A stretch of DNA of 6,207 nucleotides from Lachnospiraceae bacterium UBA7598 (GCA_002474415.1 DLQV01000010.1:1-6207), one strand, 5' to 3'. Shown: positions 1 to 6,084, counted from the first letter of the stretch. A program made the numbers and translations. The notes: generated by a model from the letters alone, not told the origin.

Positions 1-157
1 ATGTTAACCTCTAATTTTTATATTTGCTACATTTTGTTACATTTTATCTATATTTTCCATCTTTATCCATTTAAAAACCATGTATTTTTGTGCATATTTT
101 ACATTTTCATGCAACAATCTGTAACTATACGTCTATTTTTTCTCACCTTATAACAAT

Positions 158-186
158 TTAACTTTTGTTTTTGTAGTAGCTACTAT
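158..186 (+). promoter_or_regulatory. Candidate sigma-A promoter of the XRE regulator gene
   Basis: A -35-like TTAACT (158-163, 4 of 6 to TTGACA) is followed by a 17-nt spacer and a -10-like TACTAT (181-186, 4 of 6 to TATAAT). This would start transcription near position 193 and give a leader of about 55 nt. The match is modest, but the spacing is ideal and a perfect palindrome overlaps the -10 box, as is common for autoregulated repressors. A TATAAC box at 149-154 is an alternative but has no good -35 partner. Confidence 0.4.
174..185. promoter_or_regulatory. 12-bp perfect palindrome, candidate operator
   Basis: TAGTAGCTACTA is identical to its own reverse complement. It covers the end of the spacer and most of the proposed -10 box of the regulator promoter. 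A second, looser dyad shares its right half: TACTAT (181-186) with ATAGTA (199-204), 12 nt apart. XRE-family dimers commonly bind short dyads over their own promoters, so autoregulation is the natural inference, but no binding evidence exists here. Confidence 0.45.
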
Positions 187-230
187 CTGTAACATTTCAT
201 AGTAAGTGAAAAAATAGACTAATTTTAAGA

Positions 231-238
231 AAAGGTGG
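231..238 (+). promoter_or_regulatory. Ribosome binding site of the XRE regulator
   Basis: AAAGGTGG lies 9 nt upstream of the ATG at 248 and matches the anti-Shine-Dalgarno sequence well apart from one T. It supports the chosen start. Confidence 0.7.
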
Positions 239-247
239 TATTTTATT

Positions 248-676
248 ATGAGTGAAAAAAAACTTCCTCAGAAATTAAAAGAACTAAGAAAGGTAAATAA
301 TTACACGCAAGATTATGTTGCTGCAGTACTTGGCATTGTTCGACAAACGTACAGCCATTATGAAACAGGCAGACGAACTCCGGATGCCGAAGCGTTATAT
401 AAATTGGCGGGTCTATACAACATTTCGATTGACGATCTCATGCATTTGACCGTTGATATTGATCGCGAAGTTTCTTACGATGCACCAGTTCCTTCCCAGT
501 CCAGCGAAGACTTATCTGAGTTTCTTGAATTTTTTAATGATCCCGCGAATAAAAAAAAGTACATGTTTCATACCAATTTAGAAAAAGAATTGCTTTTTTA
601 TTTTAATAAGATATCCGAAGAGGATAAAAAAGAAATTATTGAATTTACAAAAATTAAGGCCCGCAAGCCTTTATAA
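248..676 (+). CDS. XRE-family helix-turn-helix transcriptional regulator
   Basis: This 142-residue cytoplasmic DNA-binding protein has an N-terminal HTH_3/Cro-C1 domain at about residues 7-65. Helix 2 is TQDYVAAVLG (20-29), and the recognition helix region VRQTYSHYETG (31-41) is followed by the typical R-x-P-D and L-x-x-L-A-x-x-Y-x-I-S-x-D-D-L continuation. After an acidic, Ser/Pro-containing linker (70-100), a C-terminal segment (about 105-139) contains FNKISEEDKKEIIEF. This type of amphipathic tail is common in small Firmicutes XRE regulators and probably helps dimerisation. No peptidase, metal or effector domain is visible. The start is supported by the AAAGGTGG site. The gene is monocistronic, ends at a shared terminator and is convergent with the transport operon, so nothing shows that it regulates that operon. 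A palindrome over its own promoter suggests autoregulation. The target genes are unknown. Confidence 0.9.
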   Translation: MSEKKLPQKLKELRKVNNYTQDYVAAVLGIVRQTYSHYETGRRTPDAEALYKLAGLYNISIDDLMHLTVDIDREVSYDAPVPSQSSEDLSEFLEFFNDPANKKKYMFHTNLEKELLFYFNKISEEDKKEIIEFTKIKARKPL

Positions 677-682
677 AAACAG

Positions 683-728
683 CAAAAAAGACAGATCTTA
701 GAATTTCTTCTAATCACTGTCTTTTTTG
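683..728. terminator. Bidirectional intrinsic terminator between convergent genes
   Basis: CAAAAAAGACAG (683-694) and CTGTCTTTTTTG (717-728) form a perfect 12-bp stem. Within the 22-nt loop a second 6-bp hairpin, TTAGAA (698-703) with TTCTAA (708-713), closes over TTTC. Because the outer stem is A-tract/T-tract, each strand ends the hairpin with a run of six or more U. It can therefore terminate both the regulator mRNA (+) and the transport operon mRNA (-). The stops of the two genes lie on either side, at 676 and 747. Confidence 0.88.
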
Positions 729-746
729 TTTTCATAGTTTTCATCA

Positions 747-1475
747 TCATTTCAGCCAGGATGGCAGACGATTCAGGACCTGATGCAGTCCCTCCATGCG
801 ATAATTTAATACCAGTTCATCTGGGAAACCGGCAGCTTCTAATGCACGCTGACTGCCTTCCAAACGTCCAATATCACAAAAAATATGAGCGTCACTTCCC
901 ATAATAACCGGTACCCTCTTTTTTCGACACTGTTCCAGCAAAACCATATCATTTTCCCATGCATTCTGGCGTCCAGATGCCGGGCCAAAAGATGAATTAT
1001 TCACTTCTATCGCAACCTGGGTTTCTTTTGCTGCATCTGTCAACCGATCGTAATCGAGCGGATATCGGTCATCATCCGGATGTCCGATAATTTTCACCTG
1101 CGGATGTCTCATGGCACCGATTAATGCACTGGTATTTTCCTGCCTGCTTCCCGCATGAATACATGGCACATGCAGACTGGCAATCACATAGTCCAAAGAA
1201 GGAAACAATTCCTCTTCCACATCAATATGTCCCTCGAAATCTAAAATATTTGCCTCTATTCCCTTTAAAATTTTCACACCGAGAATTTCTTCCGGAATTG
1301 CACGGTAGTTCTTAAAAAAAATAGGACATGTTGTTCCGGGCATACGTATTGCATGATCTGACGTTCCCAATACAGGCAGATTCTTCGCAGCAGCCTCCTC
1401 AATATTTTCCTTTAATGTTCCAAATGCATGCCCACTGGCAACGGTATGTGTATGTAAGTCAAACAATGGTTTCAT
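747..1475 (-). CDS. PHP-domain phosphatase, YcdX-like
   Basis: This 242-residue cytoplasmic metalloenzyme, almost the length of E. coli YcdX (about 245), shows every PHP metal-binding motif in order. They are DLHTHT (H8, H10), H16, TSDH (D40, H41), GIEAN (E74), SLH (H102), GHPDD (H132) and GSDAH (D195, H197). This is the ligand set of the trinuclear YcdX-type site, so the enzyme should be catalytically competent. Characterised members of the family are phosphatases or phosphodiesterases acting on small phosphate esters; YcdX has phosphatase activity and related PHP enzymes cleave cyclic phosphates. A histidinol-phosphatase role is possible but less likely, as the motif spacing is YcdX-like and no his genes are nearby. 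It is the last gene of the operon, 27 nt after the ATPase, with an AAGGA site 5 nt before the ATG. The coding region ends in three consecutive in-frame TGA codons (741-749). The context suggests it dephosphorylates whatever the transporter imports; the substrate is unknown. Confidence 0.9.
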   Translation of the reverse strand: MKPLFDLHTHTVASGHAFGTLKENIEEAAAKNLPVLGTSDHAIRMPGTTCPIFFKNYRAIPEEILGVKILKGIEANILDFEGHIDVEEELFPSLDYVIASLHVPCIHAGSRQENTSALIGAMRHPQVKIIGHPDDDRYPLDYDRLTDAAKETQVAIEVNNSSFGPASGRQNAWENDMVLLEQCRKKRVPVIMGSDAHIFCDIGRLEGSQRALEAAGFPDELVLNYRMEGLHQVLNRLPSWLK

Positions 1476-1502
1476 AATGTTCCTTCTTTCTGCGTTTTTT
1501 CG

Positions 1503-2525
1503 TCAAATCACCATCCGGATATGCTGACCAGCTGCATAGTCTTCGGCTGCGCTTGTATATACCGTATACTGTTCATCTCCATTTTTTACGGAATAATGAA
1601 TTTCCCGGCCATTATATTGCTTGTTGGTGATAATTCCAGGGATCCCCTCCCCCTCCGTCGTCAACCGGATTTCTTCCGGACGTACCGGATACAGACCGTT
1701 TTTATGAAAAACTGGTGCAATATTTTCATTATAGCAGCGTAGCGGCACATCTCTGACCTGAAAATAATCTCCCTCCCACTTCCCTTTGATCAGATTACAT
1801 TTACTGACAAAAGTAGAAACAAATTCGGTCTGTGGATGACAATATATTTCCTTCGGTGTTCCAATCTGCTCAATCTTTCCATCTTTCATAATGATAATGC
1901 GATCTGCCATGGCCAAAGCCTCGCTTTGATCGTGCGTAACATATACAATCGTTGCTCCCGTCATTTTATGAATGTCCTGAATTTCTTTTCTCATGCTGAT
2001 CTTTAATTCTGCATCTAGTGCACTCAGAGGTTCATCCATCAACAAAATGGACGGCTTTCCCACGATTGCTCTCGCCAGAGCTACTCTTTGCCGTTGGCCT
2101 CCCGACAACTGGTCAGGCAGACGATCCTGCAGTTCCACCAAACCGGTGCTGCGCAATGCATACTCTACCATCTGTCCCTTTTCCTCAGCACGTAATCCTT
2201 TCTGTCTCTTACTCTTCATCGGAAATTCTACATGCTGCCGCACAGTCATATGTGGCCACAGCGCAAAAGACTGGAAAACCATCCCAAGATTTCTTTCTTC
2301 CACTGGAACCATCGTTTTTTCATCCGAATAAATCTGCCCGTCTACACGGATCGTTCCGCTGGTAGGTCGAATAAACCCGCCAATTGTACGCAGCAGCGTC
2401 GTTTTTCCACATCCGGATGGTCCAAGAATTGCAATAAATTCGGAATCCTGGATTTCGACATTAATATGATTCAACGCCAAGGTCTGATTGAACTTTTTGG
2501 TGATATTTTCGATTGAAAGACTCAT
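1503..2525 (-). CDS. ABC importer ATP-binding protein, Fbp/Afu/phosphonate type with TOBE-like C-terminus
   Basis: This 340-residue peripheral ATPase energises the importer. All nucleotide-binding motifs are intact: Walker A GPSGCGKTT (35-43), Q-loop Q85, signature LSGGQ (140-144), Walker B ILLMDE (160-165), D-loop SALD (168-171) and switch histidine H198. Residues 240-340 form the C-terminal extension typical of MalK/PotA/FbpC-class ATPases, with a TOBE-like region from about 285 (YPVRPEEI followed by beta-strand-like segments). These extensions make dimer contacts or regulate transport. The gene starts inside the permease gene (65-nt overlap, +1 frame). An AGAGGA site lies within the permease coding sequence 8 nt upstream of the ATG, pointing to translational coupling. 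Automatic labels such as iron(III), spermidine or sulfate transport would rest on the ATPase alone and should not be trusted; the operon context favours an organophosphate-type substrate. Confidence 0.93.
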   Translation of the reverse strand: MSLSIENITKKFNQTLALNHINVEIQDSEFIAILGPSGCGKTTLLRTIGGFIRPTSGTIRVDGQIYSDEKTMVPVEERNLGMVFQSFALWPHMTVRQHVEFPMKSKRQKGLRAEEKGQMVEYALRSTGLVELQDRLPDQLSGGQRQRVALARAIVGKPSILLMDEPLSALDAELKISMRKEIQDIHKMTGATIVYVTHDQSEALAMADRIIIMKDGKIEQIGTPKEIYCHPQTEFVSTFVSKCNLIKGKWEGDYFQVRDVPLRCYNENIAPVFHKNGLYPVRPEEIRLTTEGEGIPGIITNKQYNGREIHYSVKNGDEQYTVYTSAAEDYAAGQHIRMVI

Positions 2526-4206
2526 AAACCCGTTCCTCTACTTTCTTACATGAGAATCCCTGATAATTAACCAGAAAATATCCGGCAAGTACCAGTAAAA
2601 CAATAATAACAGACATCGCAGCCGCAAGGTTATAATCCCCCGCCTGCTGAAAATTAAAGATCATCAGACCAATGGTTTTCGTTCCTGCCGATGCAAGCAT
2701 GGAGGAAAGCGTTAACTCTGTCAGTGCTGATACAAAAATCATAAATGTACTTGCTAAAACCGGCCTCGCCAGCAAGGGAATCAGAATTTTTCCCCAAACA
2801 GTCATCACACCTCTTCCAGATGCTTCTGCTGCTTCTTCGAGTGCTGGATGAATGGCAAGCATCGCGGTGGCACTTCCTTTAATCTGCAGAATCAGATATC
2901 TTGTCACGTAAGCAATCATCAAAATTCCAACCGTTCCGTAAATTCCCGGACGTACTCCCGGAAGTGGTTCCACCCAGTGAAAAATCATGGCCAGAGCAAG
3001 AACAATCCCCGGAATTGCATACGTTAAAGATGCGCTTTTTTCTGCAAGCTTTACGATTTTTCCCGGATGACGTACTTTCTGGTAAGCAATCAGTGTACCG
3101 ACAACCACGCAGATGGCACAACATGTTCCTGCTAAGATCAGGCTGTTTCGAATTGCATCAAGCACACCCTGATTATGGAAAACAACTGCAAAATTCTGCA
3201 TGGTAAACTGCTGAATCGTAAATTTTACCCCGTAATTTTTTTGCAGCGCACTTTTGCACATAGAAACAAGTGGAACAATATTGATGACACATAAAAATGC
3301 CGTCATTCCATATTGCAATGCCTTTCGCTTTTTTTCTCCCAAAGCAATTCGTACGGAAAAATCTTCTGCAATACTATCCATTCCCGCACCCTTTTTCACA
3401 AATGCACTTTCGACCATTGTTCCCCCAACGGCGATCACGGATAAAATAACGGACAATGCTGCCGCAAGTGAAAAACTGTCTGGTCCGAAACTGATGGATT
3501 TTTCATAAATATAGGTGCTGAGCACCGGAATCCCCGATGAAATACCCAGAAATGCAGGTACTGCAAAATTATCAATGGCTGCCAGAAATGCCAGAATACT
3601 TCCACTGATAATTGCCGGCATTACCTGCACCAGATTAATTTTTATCATGGTCTGTGCCACGCTGTATCCACAGGTTCTTGCTGCCCATTCCATATCTGTT
3701 GGAATTTTTCGAAGCATATGGATCACATTCATATACACAATTGGAATATTGCAAAAGCCAAGAACCAGAACAATTCCTGCTACCGAATAGATATTGATGC
3801 TTCCAAATCCCATTGCGGCAAGCGTTTTATTGATCACACCCTTTTGTCCCAGCAGACTACTCCAGGATAATGTGATGATATAGGAAGGAATGATAAACGG
3901 AAGCAATACCAGAAGTTCCAGTAATCTTTTCCTGTGCACATTGGTATAGGCAATGATAAAAGCAAAAACACTTCCAAGAACTGCTGCCATAGCTGTAGAA
4001 CCAAGCGCAATAATAATTGTGTTTCCAATCGCTTTTCTTGTACGTTCTTCCCGCAAAAGCAGGGCATAGTTTGCCAGACTATACCCATCTGCAGATTTTA
4101 AACTCATGAAAAACAAACGCGCAATTGGTGCAAGAAACACCAGCACAATTAACGCAGCAAACACCGCCGGTGCAATATATTTTCTGCTATTTTTTAATCT
4201 GTTCAT
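2461..4206 (-). CDS. ABC importer permease, fused two-domain (FbpB/AfuB type)
   Basis: This 581-residue inner-membrane protein is two permease domains fused in one chain, so one copy supplies the whole transmembrane channel. About twelve hydrophobic segments are visible, near residues 11-34, 61-88, 95-118, 140-162, 195-216, 245-262, 299-318, 353-375, 393-413, 423-442, 480-505 and 527-548. Each half has an EAA-loop that docks on the ATPase: EWAARTCGYSVAQTMIKINL (173-192) and EAAEASGRGVMTVWGKILIP (458-477). The fused layout is characteristic of the ferric (FbpB/SfuB), hexose-phosphate (AfuB) and some 2-aminoethylphosphonate systems, as opposed to maltose- or spermidine-type pairs. It begins 19 nt after the binding-protein stop, with a GGTGGGAGAG purine-rich site. 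The hydrophilic tail after residue 550, rich in Lys/Glu, extends over the ATPase start and lies beyond the last membrane helix; it is probably not essential to the fold. Confidence 0.93.
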   Translation of the reverse strand: MNRLKNSRKYIAPAVFAALIVLVFLAPIARLFFMSLKSADGYSLANYALLLREERTRKAIGNTIIIALGSTAMAAVLGSVFAFIIAYTNVHRKRLLELLVLLPFIIPSYIITLSWSSLLGQKGVINKTLAAMGFGSINIYSVAGIVLVLGFCNIPIVYMNVIHMLRKIPTDMEWAARTCGYSVAQTMIKINLVQVMPAIISGSILAFLAAIDNFAVPAFLGISSGIPVLSTYIYEKSISFGPDSFSLAAALSVILSVIAVGGTMVESAFVKKGAGMDSIAEDFSVRIALGEKKRKALQYGMTAFLCVINIVPLVSMCKSALQKNYGVKFTIQQFTMQNFAVVFHNQGVLDAIRNSLILAGTCCAICVVVGTLIAYQKVRHPGKIVKLAEKSASLTYAIPGIVLALAMIFHWVEPLPGVRPGIYGTVGILMIAYVTRYLILQIKGSATAMLAIHPALEEAAEASGRGVMTVWGKILIPLLARPVLASTFMIFVSALTELTLSSMLASAGTKTIGLMIFNFQQAGDYNLAAAMSVIIVLLVLAGYFLVNYQGFSCKKVEERVYESFNRKYHQKVQSDLGVESY

Positions 4207-4225
4207 GAGACTCTCCCACCTTCAA

Positions 4226-5296
4226 TTACTGAAACATAGAGCTGAATTTCTCCTTGTCGGACTCTCGGCTCTTATATAAATCTGAAATATCCGAACTCAT
4301 CGTTTTCAGTTCGCTGATACTCTTTAATCCTTCAGGTGCAGCAATACCATCTTTAATTGGTGTGTAACCAAGTGAAGATGCCAGCTCCTGTCCTTTATCT
4401 GAAAGTACATAATCTACAAATGCTTCCGCAATTTTTTCATTTTTTGTCCCCTTTACAATGCCAATTGGCTCTGTAATACATGGAGAACCCTCCGATGGAT
4501 ACACAAAATCGACCGGGGACCCTTCCTGTTTTGAACGCACTGCCATGTAATCAACAATAATACCAGCAGCCTTTTCACCGGAAACAACAGCTTCCTGAAT
4601 TGCTCCATTTCCTTTGTCTACTTTAACTCCATTATCCTTCAATTTTGTATAATAATCCCATCCAAGATCACTGCTTCTCGTCATAACGCCAAGATTATAC
4701 GCAGCTGCACCAGAATACAGCGGGCTTGGCATAATGGTATTATCTTTGTAAGCCTCGGTTGTCAGATCTGCAAAACCTGTTGGAGCAGTCTTTATCATAT
4801 CTGTATTGTAAATAATTCCGGTAGAAATGACTTTTGTACCTGTGTACATATGATCTGGATCAATAAATTCATCCGGGATTCCTTTCAATTCCGGAGACTC
4901 ATAGCTCATGAGCAGATCCTGTTCCTTTAAAGACTCAAACGTAACGCTATCTGCTACCAGAAGAACATCTGCCAGTACAGAATCTGCCTGCTTTTCTGCC
5001 AGTACCTTGCTGACAACTTCTTCTGTTCCGGAACGAAATACATCCACTTTTACATCCGGATATTCTTCATTAAATCCATCAATCAGTTTCTGGGCATCTT
5101 CTTCCGGCTGAGAAGTGTATAATGTCATGCTTCCCTTTAAATCTTCCTTCTGGGTATTTGTTGCATTTTCGGATGTATCCTGTGTCTCCGATGTATTATC
5201 CTTTGTGCCTGTACTGCTGCTATTGCTGCCGCACCCGGTAACCCCAGTTACCACCATCATTGCTGCCATCATTGCTACAATTAACTTCTTCCTCAT
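4226..5296 (-). CDS. ABC importer substrate-binding lipoprotein, family-1/SBP_bac_6-like
   Basis: This 356-residue secreted lipoprotein captures the transporter's ligand at the outer face of the membrane. MRKKLI plus a hydrophobic, Met/Val-rich stretch leads to the lipobox VTGC, with lipidated Cys at residue 22. A Ser/Thr/Asn/Asp linker runs to about residue 52, and the bilobal domain begins at MTLYTSQPEED. Typical features follow: F-N-E-E-Y-P-x-V-K-V, the anion-site-like SGTEEV (89-94), a VLADVLLVAD strand and a C-terminal AEAFVDYVLSDKGQ motif. The family covers FbpA, AfuA and PhnS-like proteins. Where FbpA has adjacent Tyr iron ligands, this protein appears to have Asp-Tyr (IIVDYM, 247-252), which argues against ferric iron. 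I place the start at 5296 rather than the in-frame ATG at 5308, because GGAGG (5302-5306) sits 5 nt before the 5296 codon and overlaps the upstream ATG. The start lies inside the isomerase gene (77-nt overlap). The ligand is unknown; a phosphorylated organic molecule is the best guess. Confidence 0.9.
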   Translation of the reverse strand: MRKKLIVAMMAAMMVVTGVTGCGSNSSSTGTKDNTSETQDTSENATNTQKEDLKGSMTLYTSQPEEDAQKLIDGFNEEYPDVKVDVFRSGTEEVVSKVLAEKQADSVLADVLLVADSVTFESLKEQDLLMSYESPELKGIPDEFIDPDHMYTGTKVISTGIIYNTDMIKTAPTGFADLTTEAYKDNTIMPSPLYSGAAAYNLGVMTRSSDLGWDYYTKLKDNGVKVDKGNGAIQEAVVSGEKAAGIIVDYMAVRSKQEGSPVDFVYPSEGSPCITEPIGIVKGTKNEKIAEAFVDYVLSDKGQELASSLGYTPIKDGIAAPEGLKSISELKTMSSDISDLYKSRESDKEKFSSMFQ

Positions 5297-6071
5297 GTTG
5301 TCCTCCATAATTCTTTAAAAAATGAATGTTTTTTCTTGCAATCAAAAAGTCTCTGCTTGAATCAAATCCTTCCACAACAAACGGAATCCGGTATTTTTCC
5401 AGCTCCGGAAGTAACTTCATAAAATCGTAATCTCCGTCCGGTAACGGAACGTGCAGATGTTTGCCCTGCCGGTTACTGATATGAAATTTAGAAAACCTGT
5501 GCTCCTGTTCCAGTGCCGTAAAGATTTCTTTTTCTCCCTCACAATGAGCAATGTCCAATGTGTACCAGAATTGATTTCCCATTTCCTGCGTAATCTTTTT
5601 CATCTCGCTCACAGAAGTTGCATACTCTTTCGGAAGCTCCTCCATAATCTCTAATGATATGGCGATCTTCTTTTTCTGCGCATACTGCAAAATTTCCTTC
5701 AATGACTGATGCATCCGCTCATAGTACCCGTCCATCTCATCCAGAATGGTTGCATGTCCCGGATGAACTGTTACCTCATCTGCCTGCAATGCAGCAGCAA
5801 GGTCGATGGACTTTTGGATCTGCGCAACCGAGGCTTTGCGAATACCTTCATTCAAAGAAGATGGATTCAAATCCCAGCTACAGCTATGCACCACCACCTT
5901 TACCGGATAAAGTGCGGATAACCGCTCAAACTCCTCAATGGAATATCCTTTTTCAAACCAGTGCTGAGCCCACAACTCCATGCCATCGAGTCCATTCCGG
6001 TAGATAAAGGAAAACATATCTTCCAACGAAGCGTTCCACATTAATGTAGAACATAAATAAATCTCTGCCAT
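5220..6071 (-). CDS. Sugar-phosphate isomerase/epimerase-like TIM-barrel protein (AP_endonuc_2 family)
   Basis: This 283-residue cytoplasmic protein has the xylose-isomerase-like TIM-barrel fold shared by endonuclease IV and many sugar or inositol isomerases/epimerases. Likely metal and active-site residues fall in the expected order: H62 (VVHSC), H103 (TVHPGH), E141 (SLEIM), D173 and H176 (TLDIAH), H197 (FHISN), H205/H207 in HLHVPLPDGDYDF and E234 (VVEGF). The length suits an isomerase. The HVPLPDGDYDF segment is typical of the isomerase/epimerase side of the family, so DNA repair is unlikely. The exact reaction cannot be read from sequence; isomerisation, epimerisation or lyase chemistry on a sugar or sugar phosphate are all possible. 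It is the first gene of the operon, with a strong AAGGAGG site 6 nt before the ATG. The family's usual fold ends near FLKN (251-254). The remaining tail, including NDGSNDGGNWGY, is read from DNA that also encodes the lipoprotein signal peptide and looks non-functional. Confidence 0.85.
   Translation of the reverse strand: MAEIYLCSTLMWNASLEDMFSFIYRNGLDGMELWAQHWFEKGYSIEEFERLSALYPVKVVVHSCSWDLNPSSLNEGIRKASVAQIQKSIDLAAALQADEVTVHPGHATILDEMDGYYERMHQSLKEILQYAQKKKIAISLEIMEELPKEYATSVSEMKKITQEMGNQFWYTLDIAHCEGEKEIFTALEQEHRFSKFHISNRQGKHLHVPLPDGDYDFMKLLPELEKYRIPFVVEGFDSSRDFLIARKNIHFLKNYGGQHEEEVNCSNDGSNDGGNWGYRVRQQ
5302..5306 (-). promoter_or_regulatory. Ribosome binding site fixing the lipoprotein start at 5296
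   Basis: On the - strand, GGAGG directly follows the A-T of an upstream in-frame ATG (5308-5306) and lies 5 nt before the ATG at 5296-5294. The upstream codon has no comparable site before it and would add MEDN ahead of a standard MRKK signal-peptide start. The site is inside the isomerase coding region. Confidence 0.8.
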
Positions 6072-6077
6072 TTGGTT

Positions 6078-6084
6078 CCTCCTT
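6078..6084 (-). promoter_or_regulatory. Ribosome binding site of the isomerase-like gene
   Basis: AAGGAGG on the - strand, 6 nt before the ATG at 6071, is a near-perfect Shine-Dalgarno sequence. It fixes the start of the first gene of the operon. Confidence 0.85.

Larger units (their letters stand above)
131..219. repeat. 12-bp inverted repeat flanking the regulator promoter
   Basis: GTCTATTTTTTC at 131-142 and GAAAAAATAGAC at 208-219 are exact reverse complements separated by 65 nt. Neither arm extends further without a mismatch. The left arm lies upstream of the proposed -35 box and the right arm lies in the leader, with centres 77 bp apart. The arms could be paired protein-binding sites or the base of a large stem-loop. 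They are A/T-rich, so part of the match could be compositional chance. Confidence 0.45.
1..247. other. AT-rich intergenic region upstream of the XRE regulator
   Basis: No credible coding region is present on either strand. The stretch is very AT-rich and T-rich on the + strand. It holds three copies of TACATTTT (28-35, 38-45, 100-107), the first two exactly 10 bp apart. It also holds a 9-nt direct repeat ATCTGTAAC (117-125 and 185-193), a 12-bp inverted repeat (131-142 with 208-219), a 12-bp palindrome (174-185) and a plausible promoter. The gene to the left of the window is not visible, so part of this region may serve a neighbour outside it. Confidence 0.7.

Noticed and set aside
86..94. 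TTTTGTGCA shared between the left intergenic region and operon dyad B (6150-6158)
   Set aside because: Nine bases shared between two T-rich regions is weak, the left copy has no inverted partner arm, and it would link the XRE regulator and operon on chance-level evidence.
1124..1315. 63-codon + strand frame inside the phosphatase gene
   Set aside because: It is antisense to conserved PHP metal-binding motifs and has no ribosome binding site.
1993..2365. Two open frames on the + strand opposite the ATPase gene
   Set aside because: They are antisense to strongly conserved ATPase motifs, are rich in Pro/Ser/Cys with no family features, and lack ribosome binding sites.
2879..4088. Several open frames of 81-101 codons on both strands within the permease gene
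   Set aside because: All lie inside a continuous 12-helix permease frame, have no recognisable domains and look like alternate-frame shadows of hydrophobic codons.
1503..5296. Annotation of the transporter as ferric-iron uptake
   Set aside because: The fused permease and ATPase do resemble FbpBC, but the tandem Tyr ligands are not evident and the flanking genes encode phosphate-ester and sugar-type enzymes rather than iron functions.
4908..5318. Two 67-codon + strand frames opposite the lipoprotein gene
   Set aside because: Their Ser-rich or hydrophobic composition mirrors the signal peptide and linker codons of the real gene on the other strand; no start signals are seen.
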